A stretch of 64,000 bases of DNA. Source: Microbacterium sp. SY138. Its GTDB lineage: Bacteria > Actinomycetota > Actinomycetes > Actinomycetales > Microbacteriaceae. Each line of letters starts with the position of its first letter. The stretch's first letter is position 1. Positions 46,210-55,207 of the stretch are shown piece by piece. Position numbers and translations under genes: made by a program. The notes beneath the pieces were generated by a model. That model was given only the letters and a program-made list of their open reading frames with translations. It was not told where the DNA came from and ran no database searches. The stretch is taken from assembly GCF_039729145.1 (NCBI RefSeq), contig NZ_CP155793.1, forward strand, positions 3,038,001-3,102,000. The letters run 5' to 3'.

Positions 46210-46679
46210 CAGGCGGCCTCTCCTTCATCCGCGCTCGGCTCGGCACCGACCAGCAGCACGCTGGTGGCGGTGACGACGTGGGCACCCGCGGGGTCGGTGA
46301 TCTCGGCCTCGCTGGTGATCATCGCGTTGCCGCCCATCATCCGGATGCCGGTGACGCGCAGTTGCGCGGTGAGCTCGTCGCCCGCGACGATGGGGCGCGT
46401 GTAGGTGAAGCGCTGCTCGGCGTGGACGGTGCGCGCGAGCACGATGCCGGAATCCTCCTGCCCCAGGAGCTGCTGGAGCGAGAGGTCCTGGATGACCATC
46501 GCGAAGGTCGGCGGCGCCACGACGTCGGAGAAGCCCGCCGCGCGGGCCGCCTTCAGGTCGGTGTGCTGCGGGGCGTCGGCGAAGACGGCACGAGCGAACT
46601 CGCGCACCTTCTCGCGGCCGACGAGGTACGGGGCCGTCGGCGGGAACTCCCGGCCGACCAGATCTTGGTTCACTGCCAC
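46209..46679 (-). CDS. MaoC-family N-terminal hot-dog protein (HadA-like)
   Basis: A 156-residue protein of the FAS1-like/HadA hot-dog family: VNQDLVGREFPPTAPYLVGR, VVAPPTFAMVIQDLSLQQLL and HAEQRFTYTRPIVAGDELTA. The family member lacks its own catalytic Asp-His pair and works with a HadB partner, here encoded next with a one-base overlap. It starts at GTG 46677-46679. A fatty-acid elongation/dehydration role is inferred; the precise substrate is not. Confidence 0.85.
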   Translation of the reverse strand: MAVNQDLVGREFPPTAPYLVGREKVREFARAVFADAPQHTDLKAARAAGFSDVVAPPTFAMVIQDLSLQQLLGQEDSGIVLARTVHAEQRFTYTRPIVAGDELTAQLRVTGIRMMGGNAMITSEAEITDPAGAHVVTATSVLLVGAEPSADEGEAA

Positions 46680-46736
46680 CCTTCGATCCTACCGAGGGGT
46701 GGCGGCGACCCAGGCCGCGGGTCGGCTCCCGGGAGT

Positions 46737-47939
46737 TCAGGCCGCACGCGCGGACATCGCCGATCCGAGCAGCACCATCCTCATGCTGCGCTCCGCGGCG
46801 TCGCGCAGCAGTGCCTCGCCGTGTTCCACCGCCTGTTCGAGGGGCATCGGCACGGTGATGATCGAGGCGATCGCGTCGATGCCGATGTCATGCACGGTCG
46901 GCGCGCCGACACCCAGCGATCCGGTGATGCCGAGCACCGGGACGCCGGCGACTCGGGCGCGCATCGCGATCTCGGCCGGCACCTTGCCCCGAGGCGTCTG
47001 GAAGTCGATCGCCCCTTCGGCGGTGATGACGAGATCGGCCACCGCCATCAGCTCATCGAGGGGCTCGGGCAGCAGCCCGCTGTCGAGGAGCACCTCGAAA
47101 CGCGGGGCGAGACGCGCACCGAGCACGGCGGCGAGACCCGCCCCGAGCCCGCCAGAGGCGCCGGTGCCGCCGCCGGTGCGCACATCCATCGCCGCTCCGA
47201 ACGGGCTCTGCTCCTCAAGCAGACCGGCCCAGACGTCGAGGGCGTCCGCGAGCTCCTCGACCTGCTCGGACGTCGCTCCCTTCTGCGGACCGAACACCCT
47301 GGCCACGCCGCGCGGTCCGCACAGGACGTTGTGGATGTTGCAGGCGAGCACGATCTCGACCTCGCCGATGCGGGGATGAAGACCCGCGAGATCGAGGCGC
47401 ACCGCATCGCGGAGATGCCGCCCGCCCGCGGTGATCGGCACACCGTCGCGGTCGAGGATGCGCACGCCGAGCGCTTCGAGCGCTCCGGCACCGCCGTCGC
47501 TCGTGCCGGAGTCGCCGCAGCCGACCACGATCCGCTCCGCACCGGCGTCCAGCGCAGAGGCGATCAGCTCGCCCACGCCACGCGTCGTCGTCTCCCCCGG
47601 GTCGCGGCGATCGCGCGGCACGAGCCGCAGACCCGCTGCCGAGGCCATCTCGACCATGGCGGTCCCGATGGCGTGCCCACCGAGCCGCGCCCAATGCGCG
47701 TCCACCGGGTCGCCGACGGGGCCCGTCACCCGTGCCGGGATGAGCTCGCCTCCGGTCGCCGCGGCGAGCGCGGCGGCCGTGCCCTCTCCGCCGTCCGGCA
47801 CCGGGTACTCGTCCACCTGCACGCCGGGGATGACCCGACGAACGCCGGCGGCGATCGCCTGGGCCACGGCCTCGGCGCTCAGGCTCTCCTTGAAGCCACT
47901 GGGTGCGACCAGGATGCGCTGCGGGGTGTGGATCGACAT
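46737..47939 (-). CDS. glxK: Glycerate kinase (GK-I family)
   Basis: A 400-residue glycerate kinase: APSGFKESLSAEAVAQAIAA and VDEYPVPDGGEGTAAALAAA near the start, VGCGDSGTSDGGAGALEALG and TGASGGLGAGLAAVLGARLA further on are the family motifs. It phosphorylates D-glycerate to 2- or 3-phosphoglycerate. It lies downstream of a SLC13-type permease and a two-component system on the same strand, about 120 bases after the permease stop, so it may be part of a carboxylate-use unit. Confidence 0.92.
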   Translation of the reverse strand: MSIHTPQRILVAPSGFKESLSAEAVAQAIAAGVRRVIPGVQVDEYPVPDGGEGTAAALAAATGGELIPARVTGPVGDPVDAHWARLGGHAIGTAMVEMASAAGLRLVPRDRRDPGETTTRGVGELIASALDAGAERIVVGCGDSGTSDGGAGALEALGVRILDRDGVPITAGGRHLRDAVRLDLAGLHPRIGEVEIVLACNIHNVLCGPRGVARVFGPQKGATSEQVEELADALDVWAGLLEEQSPFGAAMDVRTGGGTGASGGLGAGLAAVLGARLAPRFEVLLDSGLLPEPLDELMAVADLVITAEGAIDFQTPRGKVPAEIAMRARVAGVPVLGITGSLGVGAPTVHDIGIDAIASIITVPMPLEQAVEHGEALLRDAAERSMRMVLLGSAMSARAA

Positions 47940-48002
47940 GATTCCTCCTTCTGCGCCCGAGACGGGCGACGAGCGCCCGGTGTGCGGGCACGACGAGCAC
48001 CG

Positions 48003-48019
48003 GTGCACCGGCGGTGCAC
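48003..48019. promoter_or_regulatory. Palindrome between permease and glycerate kinase genes
   Basis: GTGCACCG, one base, CGGTGCAC (48003-48019) is a perfect inverted repeat in the 119-base gap upstream of glxK. It could be an operator; no supporting evidence beyond symmetry and position. Confidence 0.3.
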
Positions 48020-48058
48020 GCGGAGTGAAGCGGGTGTGGGATGGGCCGGGGCCGCGGA

Positions 48059-49666
48059 TCAGAGCAGCAGCGGCAGCCCCATCAGAGGCCACACCCACAG
48101 GGCGAAGACGGCCACGAGCACGAACATCGCCGGTGCCAGCAGCACCGAGAGCCGGCGCAGGTCCAGCGGGGTGAAGCCCCCGCTCACGATGTCGGGGTCG
48201 GCGAACATGGCGACCGGCTTCGCCGAACTGGGGAGCGTGTGGCAGAACCCGGCCGCGGCGGTCGAGGCGAACGCCGCCGCCATCGGGGAGACGCCGAGTG
48301 CGGGAGCGAGCGCGATCACGACCGGGACGATCGCGGCGGAGCGGGCCGACCGCGACGGGATCAGCAGGTGCGCGGCGGTCGAGATCGCGATGACCACGAG
48401 CACGAACGCGACGGCTCCCGCGGCGCCGAGCCCCCGGAGCGGGGCGAGCGCCGACGAACTCAACCAGGCGGCGGCGCCCGTGCTGGTGAGCGCGGATGCC
48501 AGCGCGAGAGTCGCGGCGAGGAACAGCAGCAGCGACCACGGCACGCGCTTGATCGCAGCGGGGAAGGTCAGGCAGCCGATCCCGGGCGTCACGGCGGCGA
48601 CGGCTCCGATGAGGGCGACCAATGCCGGCGACAGATGGTGCAGCGGTTCCGTGGCCCAGAGGAGGATCACGCCGCCCAGCAGCACGCCAGCGCGTCGCTC
48701 CATGGTGCTGAGAGGTCCGGTCACGGCGGTCGATGCGGAGCGACCGATATCCGTCGCGCTCATCCGCAGCGGCGTGCTGCGGTCGTCGCGGCAGGTGAAG
48801 CGCCAGAGGATGAGCTCGCAGGCCAGGTGCGACGAGACCGTGGCGAGAGGCAGCCCGAGCCAGAGCCAGCTCAGGAACGTGAAGCCCTGCTCGCCCGCGG
48901 CCCGCAGCAGCTGATCCGTCACGATGTGCGCCCCCGCGCCGAGCAGCGAGCCGACGGCCGAGAGCAGGACCACGGTCGGCATCAGCAGGGCGAGGGCGCG
49001 GATCACCCGCTCGCGTCCGGGAAGCGCGGCCGCGACCGCCGTGTGCACCGGGACGGCGAGCGCGGCGCGCCCGGAGGTGGCGGGCACGGCGAAGGCGGTG
49101 AGCGTGAGGGCTACGGTCGTCAGGTGGAACAGGCTCCGCGGCCCGCGTGCGAACCGCAGCAGATGCGAGGCACCGCGCAGAGCGAGGCCGGAGGACGACA
49201 CTGCGGAGGCGATCACGAACGCGCCGATGAGCAGCCAGATGGTCTCGTCGCCGAGGGAGGCGAAGAAGTCGCTCGCCGGCAGCACGCCGGTGACGATCAG
49301 GGCGATCGCGGCGAGGAAGGCGACGAGCGTGTCATCGAGGCCGGTGGATGTCCACGCCCACACCGCGAGCAGGAACACGGTGAGAGTCACGGCGATCGGC
49401 ATGGTCACCCGGCCGGGGCCGGCGCCCTGAGACAGCGACGACAGCGCCATGGCGAGCCCCGCGATCAGCACGAGTCCGAGGGCGAGGAGGCTGAGGATGC
49501 GCCCACGCCCGAGCCGGCGCACCGCGAAGCCACCTCCGGCCGGGTTGCGACCGGGGAACGGAGTCGGGCGCTGCGGCGGCATCGTCGAGAATCGCGTGCG
49601 CTCGACCGCCGACGGCTCGGCCAGCCGGCGCGCGTTCTCGGCATGAGTATGGGTGGGATCACTCAT
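48059..49666 (-). CDS. SLC13/DASS-type carboxylate permease
   Basis: A 535-residue membrane protein with about 12 hydrophobic segments after a roughly 55-residue cytoplasmic N-terminal region. SLGDETIWLLIGAFVIASAV and FAVPATSGRAALAVPVHTAV match the SLC13/ArsB-NhaD-type fold, and GFCHTLPSSAKPVAMFADPD the second hairpin region. It likely imports a di- or monocarboxylate, and its position before glycerate kinase makes glycerate one possibility. Its ATG overlaps the response-regulator stop by four bases (ATGA). Confidence 0.85.
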   Translation of the reverse strand: MSDPTHTHAENARRLAEPSAVERTRFSTMPPQRPTPFPGRNPAGGGFAVRRLGRGRILSLLALGLVLIAGLAMALSSLSQGAGPGRVTMPIAVTLTVFLLAVWAWTSTGLDDTLVAFLAAIALIVTGVLPASDFFASLGDETIWLLIGAFVIASAVSSSGLALRGASHLLRFARGPRSLFHLTTVALTLTAFAVPATSGRAALAVPVHTAVAAALPGRERVIRALALLMPTVVLLSAVGSLLGAGAHIVTDQLLRAAGEQGFTFLSWLWLGLPLATVSSHLACELILWRFTCRDDRSTPLRMSATDIGRSASTAVTGPLSTMERRAGVLLGGVILLWATEPLHHLSPALVALIGAVAAVTPGIGCLTFPAAIKRVPWSLLLFLAATLALASALTSTGAAAWLSSSALAPLRGLGAAGAVAFVLVVIAISTAAHLLIPSRSARSAAIVPVVIALAPALGVSPMAAAFASTAAAGFCHTLPSSAKPVAMFADPDIVSGGFTPLDLRRLSVLLAPAMFVLVAVFALWVWPLMGLPLLL

Positions 49667-50322
49667 CGGAATCGGTATCCCGCCCCGCGCACCGTCTCGA
49701 TGCGATCGACACCGATCTTGCCGCGCAGTGCCCGAACGTACACGTCGACCACGTTGGAGGCCGGATCGAAGTCCATCCCCCACACGTGCCCGATCAGCTG
49801 GTCGCGCGACAGCACCTGGCCGGCGTTCTGCAGGAACACCTCGAGCAGGGCGAACTCCCGCGAGGTGAGCTCGCGCATGTCGCCGTCGACCGTGACCGTG
49901 CGGGCGCGCACATCCACCCGCACATCGCCGTGGGTGAGCACGGGCCCGGCCGCGCGTCCCTCGCCGTCGCCGATCCGCAGCCGCACCCTGGCGATGAGCT
50001 CGGCGAACTGGAACGGCTTGGTGACGTAGTCGTTCGCCCCGCTCTCCAAGCCCCGCACCGTGTCGATGACCGAGTCACGGGCGGTGAGGATGATGACCGG
50101 TGTCGCGACGCCCTCGCCACGCAGGTTGGCGAGCACGTCGAAACCGTCCATGCCGCCGAGCCCGATGTCGAGCAGCACCAGATCGAACATGCCGCTGCGG
50201 GCCATCAGCAGCGCGGTGTGGCCGTCGGCCGCCTCGGCGGTCTCGTAGCCGGCCGCGCGCAGGCCCCGGCGGACGAACGAGGTGATGTGCGGGTCGTCTT
50301 CCGCGATGAGGATGCTGCGCAT
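49663..50322 (-). CDS. OmpR/PhoB-family response regulator
   Basis: A 219-residue two-domain regulator. The receiver has the acidic pair at residues 9-10 (ILIAEDDPHI), the phospho-acceptor Asp at about 52 (LVLLDIGLGG) and the conserved lysine in YVTKPFQF; the C-terminal winged helix ends NVVDVYVRALRGKIGVDRIE, TVRGAGYRFR. It starts one base after the histidine kinase stop and overlaps the permease start by four bases, so sensor, regulator and permease are translated together. It probably controls this operon. Confidence 0.93.
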   Translation of the reverse strand: MRSILIAEDDPHITSFVRRGLRAAGYETAEAADGHTALLMARSGMFDLVLLDIGLGGMDGFDVLANLRGEGVATPVIILTARDSVIDTVRGLESGANDYVTKPFQFAELIARVRLRIGDGEGRAAGPVLTHGDVRVDVRARTVTVDGDMRELTSREFALLEVFLQNAGQVLSRDQLIGHVWGMDFDPASNVVDVYVRALRGKIGVDRIETVRGAGYRFR

Positions 50323-50323
50323 C

Positions 50324-51901
50324 TCACTCGCTCCTCTCTGCCGCGGTGTCGAACCGCGTGGTGGTGGGTGCCGGAAGGTCGATGCCGAACGTGGCACCTT
50401 CTCCGAACACGCTGTCGACCCAGGCTGAACCGCCGTGTCCATCGGTGATCGCCCGCACGATCGCGAGCCCGAGCCCCGACCCTCGTCGCGCACCAGAGCT
50501 GTCGCCGCGGGCGAAGCGCTCGAAGATGCGCTCGGCGTCGGCCACGGCGACCCCGGGACCGGAGTCGCGCACCCACAGCCGCAGCCGCCGCTCGCTCCCC
50601 TCGCCGTCGAAGCGCGAGCCGATGAGGATGCGGTCACCTGTCTCGGTCACCTGCACCGCGTTCGCCGCGAGCTGCAGCACGGCCTGGGTCACCCGCTGGG
50701 GATCGAGCGCCGCCGTCCCCTCGGCCACCTCCATGAGCTGCCAGCGACGATCTCCGAGGTTCTGCGCCTTGGCCTCGATGTCGAGGGTGAGGGCGGCGGT
50801 GTCGCAGTTCGCGACCCGCACGAAGTCGGGCTGCTCGGCCCTCGCGAGCACGAGCAGGTCGGTGACGATGCGGCTCATCCGGTCGAGCTCGTCGCTGACG
50901 AGACGCAGGGTCGCCGCACGCTCCTCCGGGTCTTCGCTCAGCAGTTCCAACTGACCGCGGACGATGGTGATCGGCGTGCGCAGCTCGTGCCCCGCATCGT
51001 CGACGAAGCGCTGCTGCGTCGCGTGCACGGCCTCGAGGCGGTCGAGCATCTGGTTGAAGGTCGTGGCCACGGCCGCGATGTCGTCGGTGCCCTCGACCGG
51101 CACGCGCGCCGAGAGGTCGTGCTCTCCGATGTCGCGGGCGACCCGGTACACCTCTCGCACGGGAGCCAGGATCTGCCCGGCGACGAGCCAGGCGACGCCG
51201 GAGCTGAGCAGGATCCCGATCAGCGCCACCCACGCGATCGTGGCGAATCCCGCGTCGACCTGCGAGCGCGCCTCCTGCGTGTACTGCACGATCAGCACCG
51301 CACCGCCGCGATCACCGGTGGTGAATTCCAACCGCCCCCAGCGCAGGGGGCCCACGTCGGGCGCATCCATCGCGCCGGACGCCGACGTCTCATCGAGCAG
51401 CCGGTTCACGAGCGCCTCGCCGCCCGGCACCGCGGCGAGCGCGGAGGCATCCGTCGCTTGCACCCGGCCGTTCGCGACCGCGATCACCGCCCCCTCGACG
51501 GTGGCGATCACGACCTCGTTCTCGTGCACGGACTGGCGGGCGACGTACTCGCTGACCAGTTCCTCGGCCGTCGTGTGACCGCTGGCCGCGGCATCCTCCG
51601 CGAATCGGGAGAACTCGGAGGCCTCCTGCTCGATCTCGGCGTTGGCCGACTGCTCCACACCGGCGAGGAAGATGCTGCGGCCGACCATGCCGACGGCGAG
51701 GAGCGTGATGGCGGTGCTGAGGATGATCCACAGCGTGATACGCCAGCGGGCGGGCAGAGTGCGTCGGCGCAAGGTGCGCAGCGGCGCATCGGTGGCCGCG
51801 AGGCCCTGCGCCGCCGCACGCGTCGGCGCAGGCGGCGTGGCGCTCTCGTCGAGATCCAGGGGCAGGGTAGGGGCGTCAGTCATCATCGCCGCCACCGTCA
51901 T
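50324..51901 (-). CDS. Sensor histidine kinase with HAMP domain
   Basis: A 525-residue membrane kinase. Two membrane helices (near residues 57-78 and 210-230) enclose an extracytoplasmic sensor; then HAMP (PVREVYRVARDIGEHDLSAR), the phospho-acceptor His in VDDAGHELRTPITIV, N-box LQLAANAVQVTET, and G-boxes LWVRDSGPGV and RRGSGLGLAIVRAI. Starts at 51901, 51886 or 51883 are all possible; the latter two reduce overlap with the upstream small gene to 11 or eight bases. It pairs with the response regulator one base away. Confidence 0.9.
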   Translation of the reverse strand: MTVAAMMTDAPTLPLDLDESATPPAPTRAAAQGLAATDAPLRTLRRRTLPARWRITLWIILSTAITLLAVGMVGRSIFLAGVEQSANAEIEQEASEFSRFAEDAAASGHTTAEELVSEYVARQSVHENEVVIATVEGAVIAVANGRVQATDASALAAVPGGEALVNRLLDETSASGAMDAPDVGPLRWGRLEFTTGDRGGAVLIVQYTQEARSQVDAGFATIAWVALIGILLSSGVAWLVAGQILAPVREVYRVARDIGEHDLSARVPVEGTDDIAAVATTFNQMLDRLEAVHATQQRFVDDAGHELRTPITIVRGQLELLSEDPEERAATLRLVSDELDRMSRIVTDLLVLARAEQPDFVRVANCDTAALTLDIEAKAQNLGDRRWQLMEVAEGTAALDPQRVTQAVLQLAANAVQVTETGDRILIGSRFDGEGSERRLRLWVRDSGPGVAVADAERIFERFARGDSSGARRGSGLGLAIVRAITDGHGGSAWVDSVFGEGATFGIDLPAPTTTRFDTAAERSE

Positions 51902-52172
51902 CGTCGTCGTCGCCGGCGGGTGGGGCGGGCGCAGGCGCAGGTACCGGTGCCGGGGCAGGGGCCGGCGCAGGTCCCGGCGCAGGCGCAGGTGCCGGCGCAG
52001 GCACGGGCGCAGGCACCTCGCTCGGCACCGGCGGCGCGAGCTGCACCGACACGGGTTCGGTAGGGATCCGCGGCGAGGGCGGCATCTGCGCCAGCACGAC
52101 GCTTCCGACCGCGAAGGCGACCGGGATCGCGATCAGGGCGCCGGTGACGAGAAGGCGACGTGGAGTGGGCAT
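51876..52172 (-). CDS. Proline-rich single-pass membrane or secreted protein
   Basis: A 98-residue protein. One N-terminal hydrophobic helix (LLVTGALIAIPVAFAVGSVV) after an RR pair could be a signal anchor, then about 40 residues of Pro-Ala repeats (PAPAP-type) and an Asp/Gly-only tail of about 12. The composition suggests an extracytoplasmic, cell-wall-spanning linker. It sits directly upstream of and overlaps the histidine kinase gene, so it could be an accessory to sensing. ATG 52170-52172 starts MPTPRRLL; an ATG 60 bases earlier is less likely. No family recognised. Confidence 0.6.
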   Translation of the reverse strand: MPTPRRLLVTGALIAIPVAFAVGSVVLAQMPPSPRIPTEPVSVQLAPPVPSEVPAPVPAPAPAPAPGPAPAPAPAPVPAPAPAPPAGDDDDDGGGDDD

Positions 52173-52242
52173 GACCCCATGATGCCCGTCGATCATGATG
52201 GGCAGATGAGCCGTGGATGAAGATCCCTTCATCCGGACACGC

Positions 52243-53040
52243 TCAGGCCCGCTTGCGCCCTCTGACCGCCTTGATCGCCATCTGCACCGCGATCACGACC
52301 AGATATGCCGCGAACAGCATGTTGCCGAGAGTCGGATCGACGATCGTCGCCAACCATGCCCCGAGCGCCGTCGTCGTGCAGGCGGAGACGCCGATGAGCA
52401 GCGCGGCGAGCAGATCGACGTTGCGGTTGCGGAGGTTTCCCACGGTGCCCGAGATCGCCGTCGGGATCATCATGAGCAGCGACGTGCCCTTGGCGACCAG
52501 GTCGCTGGTGCCGAACGCCAGCATCAGCACGGGCACGACGATCACGCCGCCGCCGACGCCGATGAGCCCGGCGAGGATGCCGGTGCCGATGCCCACGCCG
52601 ACGAGGGCGATACCTGTCAGCCAGGACAGTTCGAACGCGGCATCGCGCGAGGGGATGACCAGGAAGAGGCTGACGATCACGACCAGCAGGAAGCCGACGA
52701 AGCCCCAGCGCAGGGCGGTCTGCGAGATGCGCGGCAGCAGCCGTGTGCCGATCTGCGCACCCACCACGGCGCCGGCGGCGAGGATGATCGCGGGGATCCA
52801 GGCGACAGACCCGGTCGTGGCGTAGGAGATGACGCCGACGCTCGCCGTCGGCACGATCGCCGCGAGGGATGTCCCTGCCGCGAGGCGCTGATCGAAGTGC
52901 AGCAGGAGCACGAGAAGCGGAACGATGACCGTGCCACCGCCCACGCCGAAGAGTCCGGAGAGGAGGCCGGCGAGAAGGCCGATGCCGATGAACGCCGCAT
53001 AGGCGCGAGGCCCTCGTGCGGGGGCCTGTACGTCACTCAC
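52243..53040 (-). CDS. TSUP (TauE/SafE) family membrane permease
   Basis: A 265-residue protein with about eight hydrophobic segments. Two related GVGGG motifs (SGLFGVGGGTVIVPLLVLLL and AGLIGVGGGVIVVPVLMLAF) are the internal repeat of the TSUP family. Such permeases export sulfite, sulfoacetate or related anions; the substrate is unknown here. It starts at GTG 53038-53040, about 50 bases downstream of tctA on the same strand. Confidence 0.88.
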   Translation of the reverse strand: MSDVQAPARGPRAYAAFIGIGLLAGLLSGLFGVGGGTVIVPLLVLLLHFDQRLAAGTSLAAIVPTASVGVISYATTGSVAWIPAIILAAGAVVGAQIGTRLLPRISQTALRWGFVGFLLVVIVSLFLVIPSRDAAFELSWLTGIALVGVGIGTGILAGLIGVGGGVIVVPVLMLAFGTSDLVAKGTSLLMMIPTAISGTVGNLRNRNVDLLAALLIGVSACTTTALGAWLATIVDPTLGNMLFAAYLVVIAVQMAIKAVRGRKRA

Positions 53041-53089
53041 CGGATCAGCCTACTCGCGGCCTCCTCCCCTCTCGAACCCGCGTCGCGGA

Positions 53090-54637
53090 TCAGACCTCGG
53101 CGTCCGCCTTGATCGGCACCGCGATCGACGCGGTCAGCGCCTGCTCGTACCGGCGCTGGCGACGCCGCAACCAGAGTCCGCCGACGATCAGCAGGGCGAG
53201 CACCCCGTAGGCGATCGCCGCGAACGGCTGCATGACGAGCGTGCTCAGATCCCCCTGGCTCAGCTGCAGCGCCTTGCGCAGCTGCTCCTCGGCCATCGGC
53301 CCCAGGATCATGCCGACCACGAGCGGCGCGACCGGATAGCCGTACCGGCGCATGAAGTAGCCGAGGATGCCGACGATCAGCAGGATCACGATGTCCGACG
53401 GCGAACTGTGCAGCGCGTAGGCCCCGAACACTGCGAACAGAAGGATGCCCGCGTACAGATACGGCCGCGGGATCTGCAGCAGCTTCACCCACATGCCCAC
53501 GAGCGGCAGGTTGAGCACGATCAGGATCACGTTGCCGATGTAGAGGCTCGCGATGAGCGCCCACACCAGGTTCGACTGGCTCTCGAACAGCAGCGGTCCC
53601 GGTTGGATGCCGTACGACTGGAACGCCGTGAGGATGATCGCCGCAGTCGCCGTCGTCGGCAGGCCCAGCGTGAGCAGGGGCACCAGCACTCCGGCGGCCG
53701 CGGCGTTGTTCGCCGACTCCGGACCGGCGACGCCCTCGATCGCACCGCGGCCGAACTCGTCGCGGTGCTTCGACAGCTTGCGCTCGGTCGCATACGACAG
53801 GAACGTGGCGACGTCCGCGCCGCCGGCGGGGATCGTGCCGATCGGGAAGCCGATCGCCGTGCCGCGCAGCCACGGCTTCCAGGACCTCCGCCAATCGGAC
53901 CTCGTCATCCATGAACGCCATCCTCGGGTGACCGGGATCACATCGACCCCGCCGTGCCGCAACCGGGCGGCGATGTAGAACGTCTCCCCGACCGCGAACA
54001 GGCCGACGGCGACCAGCACGATGTCGACGCCGTCCGACAGTGCGGGAAGCCCCAGCGTGTAGCGCTGCTGACCGGAGAGCCAGTCGGTGCCGACCAGCCC
54101 GAGGAACAGGCCGACGCCGAGCGAGAGCATGCCGCGCGAGATCGAGCTGCCGATCAGCGCGCCGACCGTGATGAACGCGATGACGATGAGGGCCACGTAG
54201 TCGGCGGGCCCGAGGTTCACGGCGAACTGCGCGAGCAGCGGTGCGAGCAGCGTGAGGCCCAGCGTCGCCAGGGTGCCGGCGATGAAGGACCCGATGGCGG
54301 CGGTGGCGAGCGCGGCAGCGCCCCGCCCCATCCTGGCCATCTTGTTGCCCTCGATCGCTGTGACTATCGAGGCCGACTCCCCCGGTGTGTTCAGGAGGAT
54401 GCTCGTCGTCGAGCCGCCGTACATGCCGCCGTAGTAGATGCCCGCGAACGTGATCAACGCCGCTGCGGGGTCGAGCGTGTAGGTGAGGGGAAGCAGCAGC
54501 GCCACCGTCATCGCGGGGCCGATGCCCGGGAGCACCCCGACCGCGGTGCCGACGAAGACGCCGAGGAAGGCGAAGGCGAGGTACTGCGGCTGCAGCGCGG
54601 TCGCGAAGCCCTCCAGGAGCAGGGTCCAACTGTCCAT
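53090..54637 (-). CDS. tctA: Tripartite tricarboxylate transporter, large permease TctA
   Basis: A 515-residue membrane protein with about 12 segments. [40 protein letters not shown] and [20 protein letters not shown] are the conserved TctA loop motifs, and [20 protein letters not shown] the second. It forms the ion-coupled channel of a binding-protein-dependent tricarboxylate (citrate-type) importer. The ATG overlaps the tctB stop by one base (TGATG). Confidence 0.95.
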   Translation of the reverse strand: MDSWTLLLEGFATALQPQYLAFAFLGVFVGTAVGVLPGIGPAMTVALLLPLTYTLDPAAALITFAGIYYGGMYGGSTTSILLNTPGESASIVTAIEGNKMARMGRGAAALATAAIGSFIAGTLATLGLTLLAPLLAQFAVNLGPADYVALIVIAFITVGALIGSSISRGMLSLGVGLFLGLVGTDWLSGQQRYTLGLPALSDGVDIVLVAVGLFAVGETFYIAARLRHGGVDVIPVTRGWRSWMTRSDWRRSWKPWLRGTAIGFPIGTIPAGGADVATFLSYATERKLSKHRDEFGRGAIEGVAGPESANNAAAAGVLVPLLTLGLPTTATAAIILTAFQSYGIQPGPLLFESQSNLVWALIASLYIGNVILIVLNLPLVGMWVKLLQIPRPYLYAGILLFAVFGAYALHSSPSDIVILLIVGILGYFMRRYGYPVAPLVVGMILGPMAEEQLRKALQLSQGDLSTLVMQPFAAIAYGVLALLIVGGLWLRRRQRRYEQALTASIAVPIKADAEV

Positions 54638-55206
54638 CAGAACATCCTTCCGAGCCAGCCGAGAGCAGGGCCCCAGGGCAGCGACAGGCCGAGCAGACCG
54701 CCGAAGACGACCTGGATCACGAGCGCGACCACGATGCCGATCAGGAACGCCATCCACCACCGCTTGGCGGCGAGCGACCACGCGACCCCGCCGAACAGCA
54801 GAGCGGCCGCCGGCGCCCACCCCAGCGGCTCGATCAGGAGCAGGTGCGCGACGACGAGACCGGCCAGCTTGGCGAGGGTGACCCAGTCGGTCGGCAGGCT
54901 CTCATCGATGTCCTCCGCCTCCTCCGCACCGCCGCGCTCCCCGCGCAGCACGCCGATGAGAACGGCGACGGCCGAGGCGAGCAGGATGACCGAGACGAAG
55001 ATCGGGAAGACCGTCGGACCGGCCTTCATCCCGACGGGGACGTGGATCAGGAAGATGCCGACGACGGCGAAGACGCCGAGCGCGACCATGATTCCGGCGA
55101 ACACGAGCTCGCCGAGGGGGACGGAGGGAGAGCGGCGTGCGGGTCGACCATCGTGGTCGACCCGCACCCCCTGCTCCTCGGTCCCCGATGAGGCGGGGAC
55201 CATCAT
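54637..55206 (-). CDS. tctB: Tripartite tricarboxylate transporter, small permease TctB
   Basis: A 189-residue protein with four hydrophobic segments after a polar N-terminus of about 30 residues. The pattern [20 protein letters not shown] and [19 protein letters not shown] is typical of TctB, the small membrane subunit. It lies one base after tctC and overlaps tctA by one base. Exact start (MMV double Met, 55204-55206) is uncertain. Confidence 0.9.
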   Translation of the reverse strand: MMVPASSGTEEQGVRVDHDGRPARRSPSVPLGELVFAGIMVALGVFAVVGIFLIHVPVGMKAGPTVFPIFVSVILLASAVAVLIGVLRGERGGAEEAEDIDESLPTDWVTLAKLAGLVVAHLLLIEPLGWAPAAALLFGGVAWSLAAKRWWMAFLIGIVVALVIQVVFGGLLGLSLPWGPALGWLGRMF

Positions 55207-55207
55207 G

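Noticed and set aside
46278..50029. Long Arg/Gly-rich plus-strand frames over glycerate kinase, permease and hydratase genes
   Set aside because: Low-complexity shadows; minus-strand genes have intact family motifs and tight operon spacing.
51876..52172. Proline-rich frame as mere repeat DNA
   Set aside because: It has a plausible signal anchor, an ATG and gene-like overlap with the kinase, so it is kept as a low-confidence gene.
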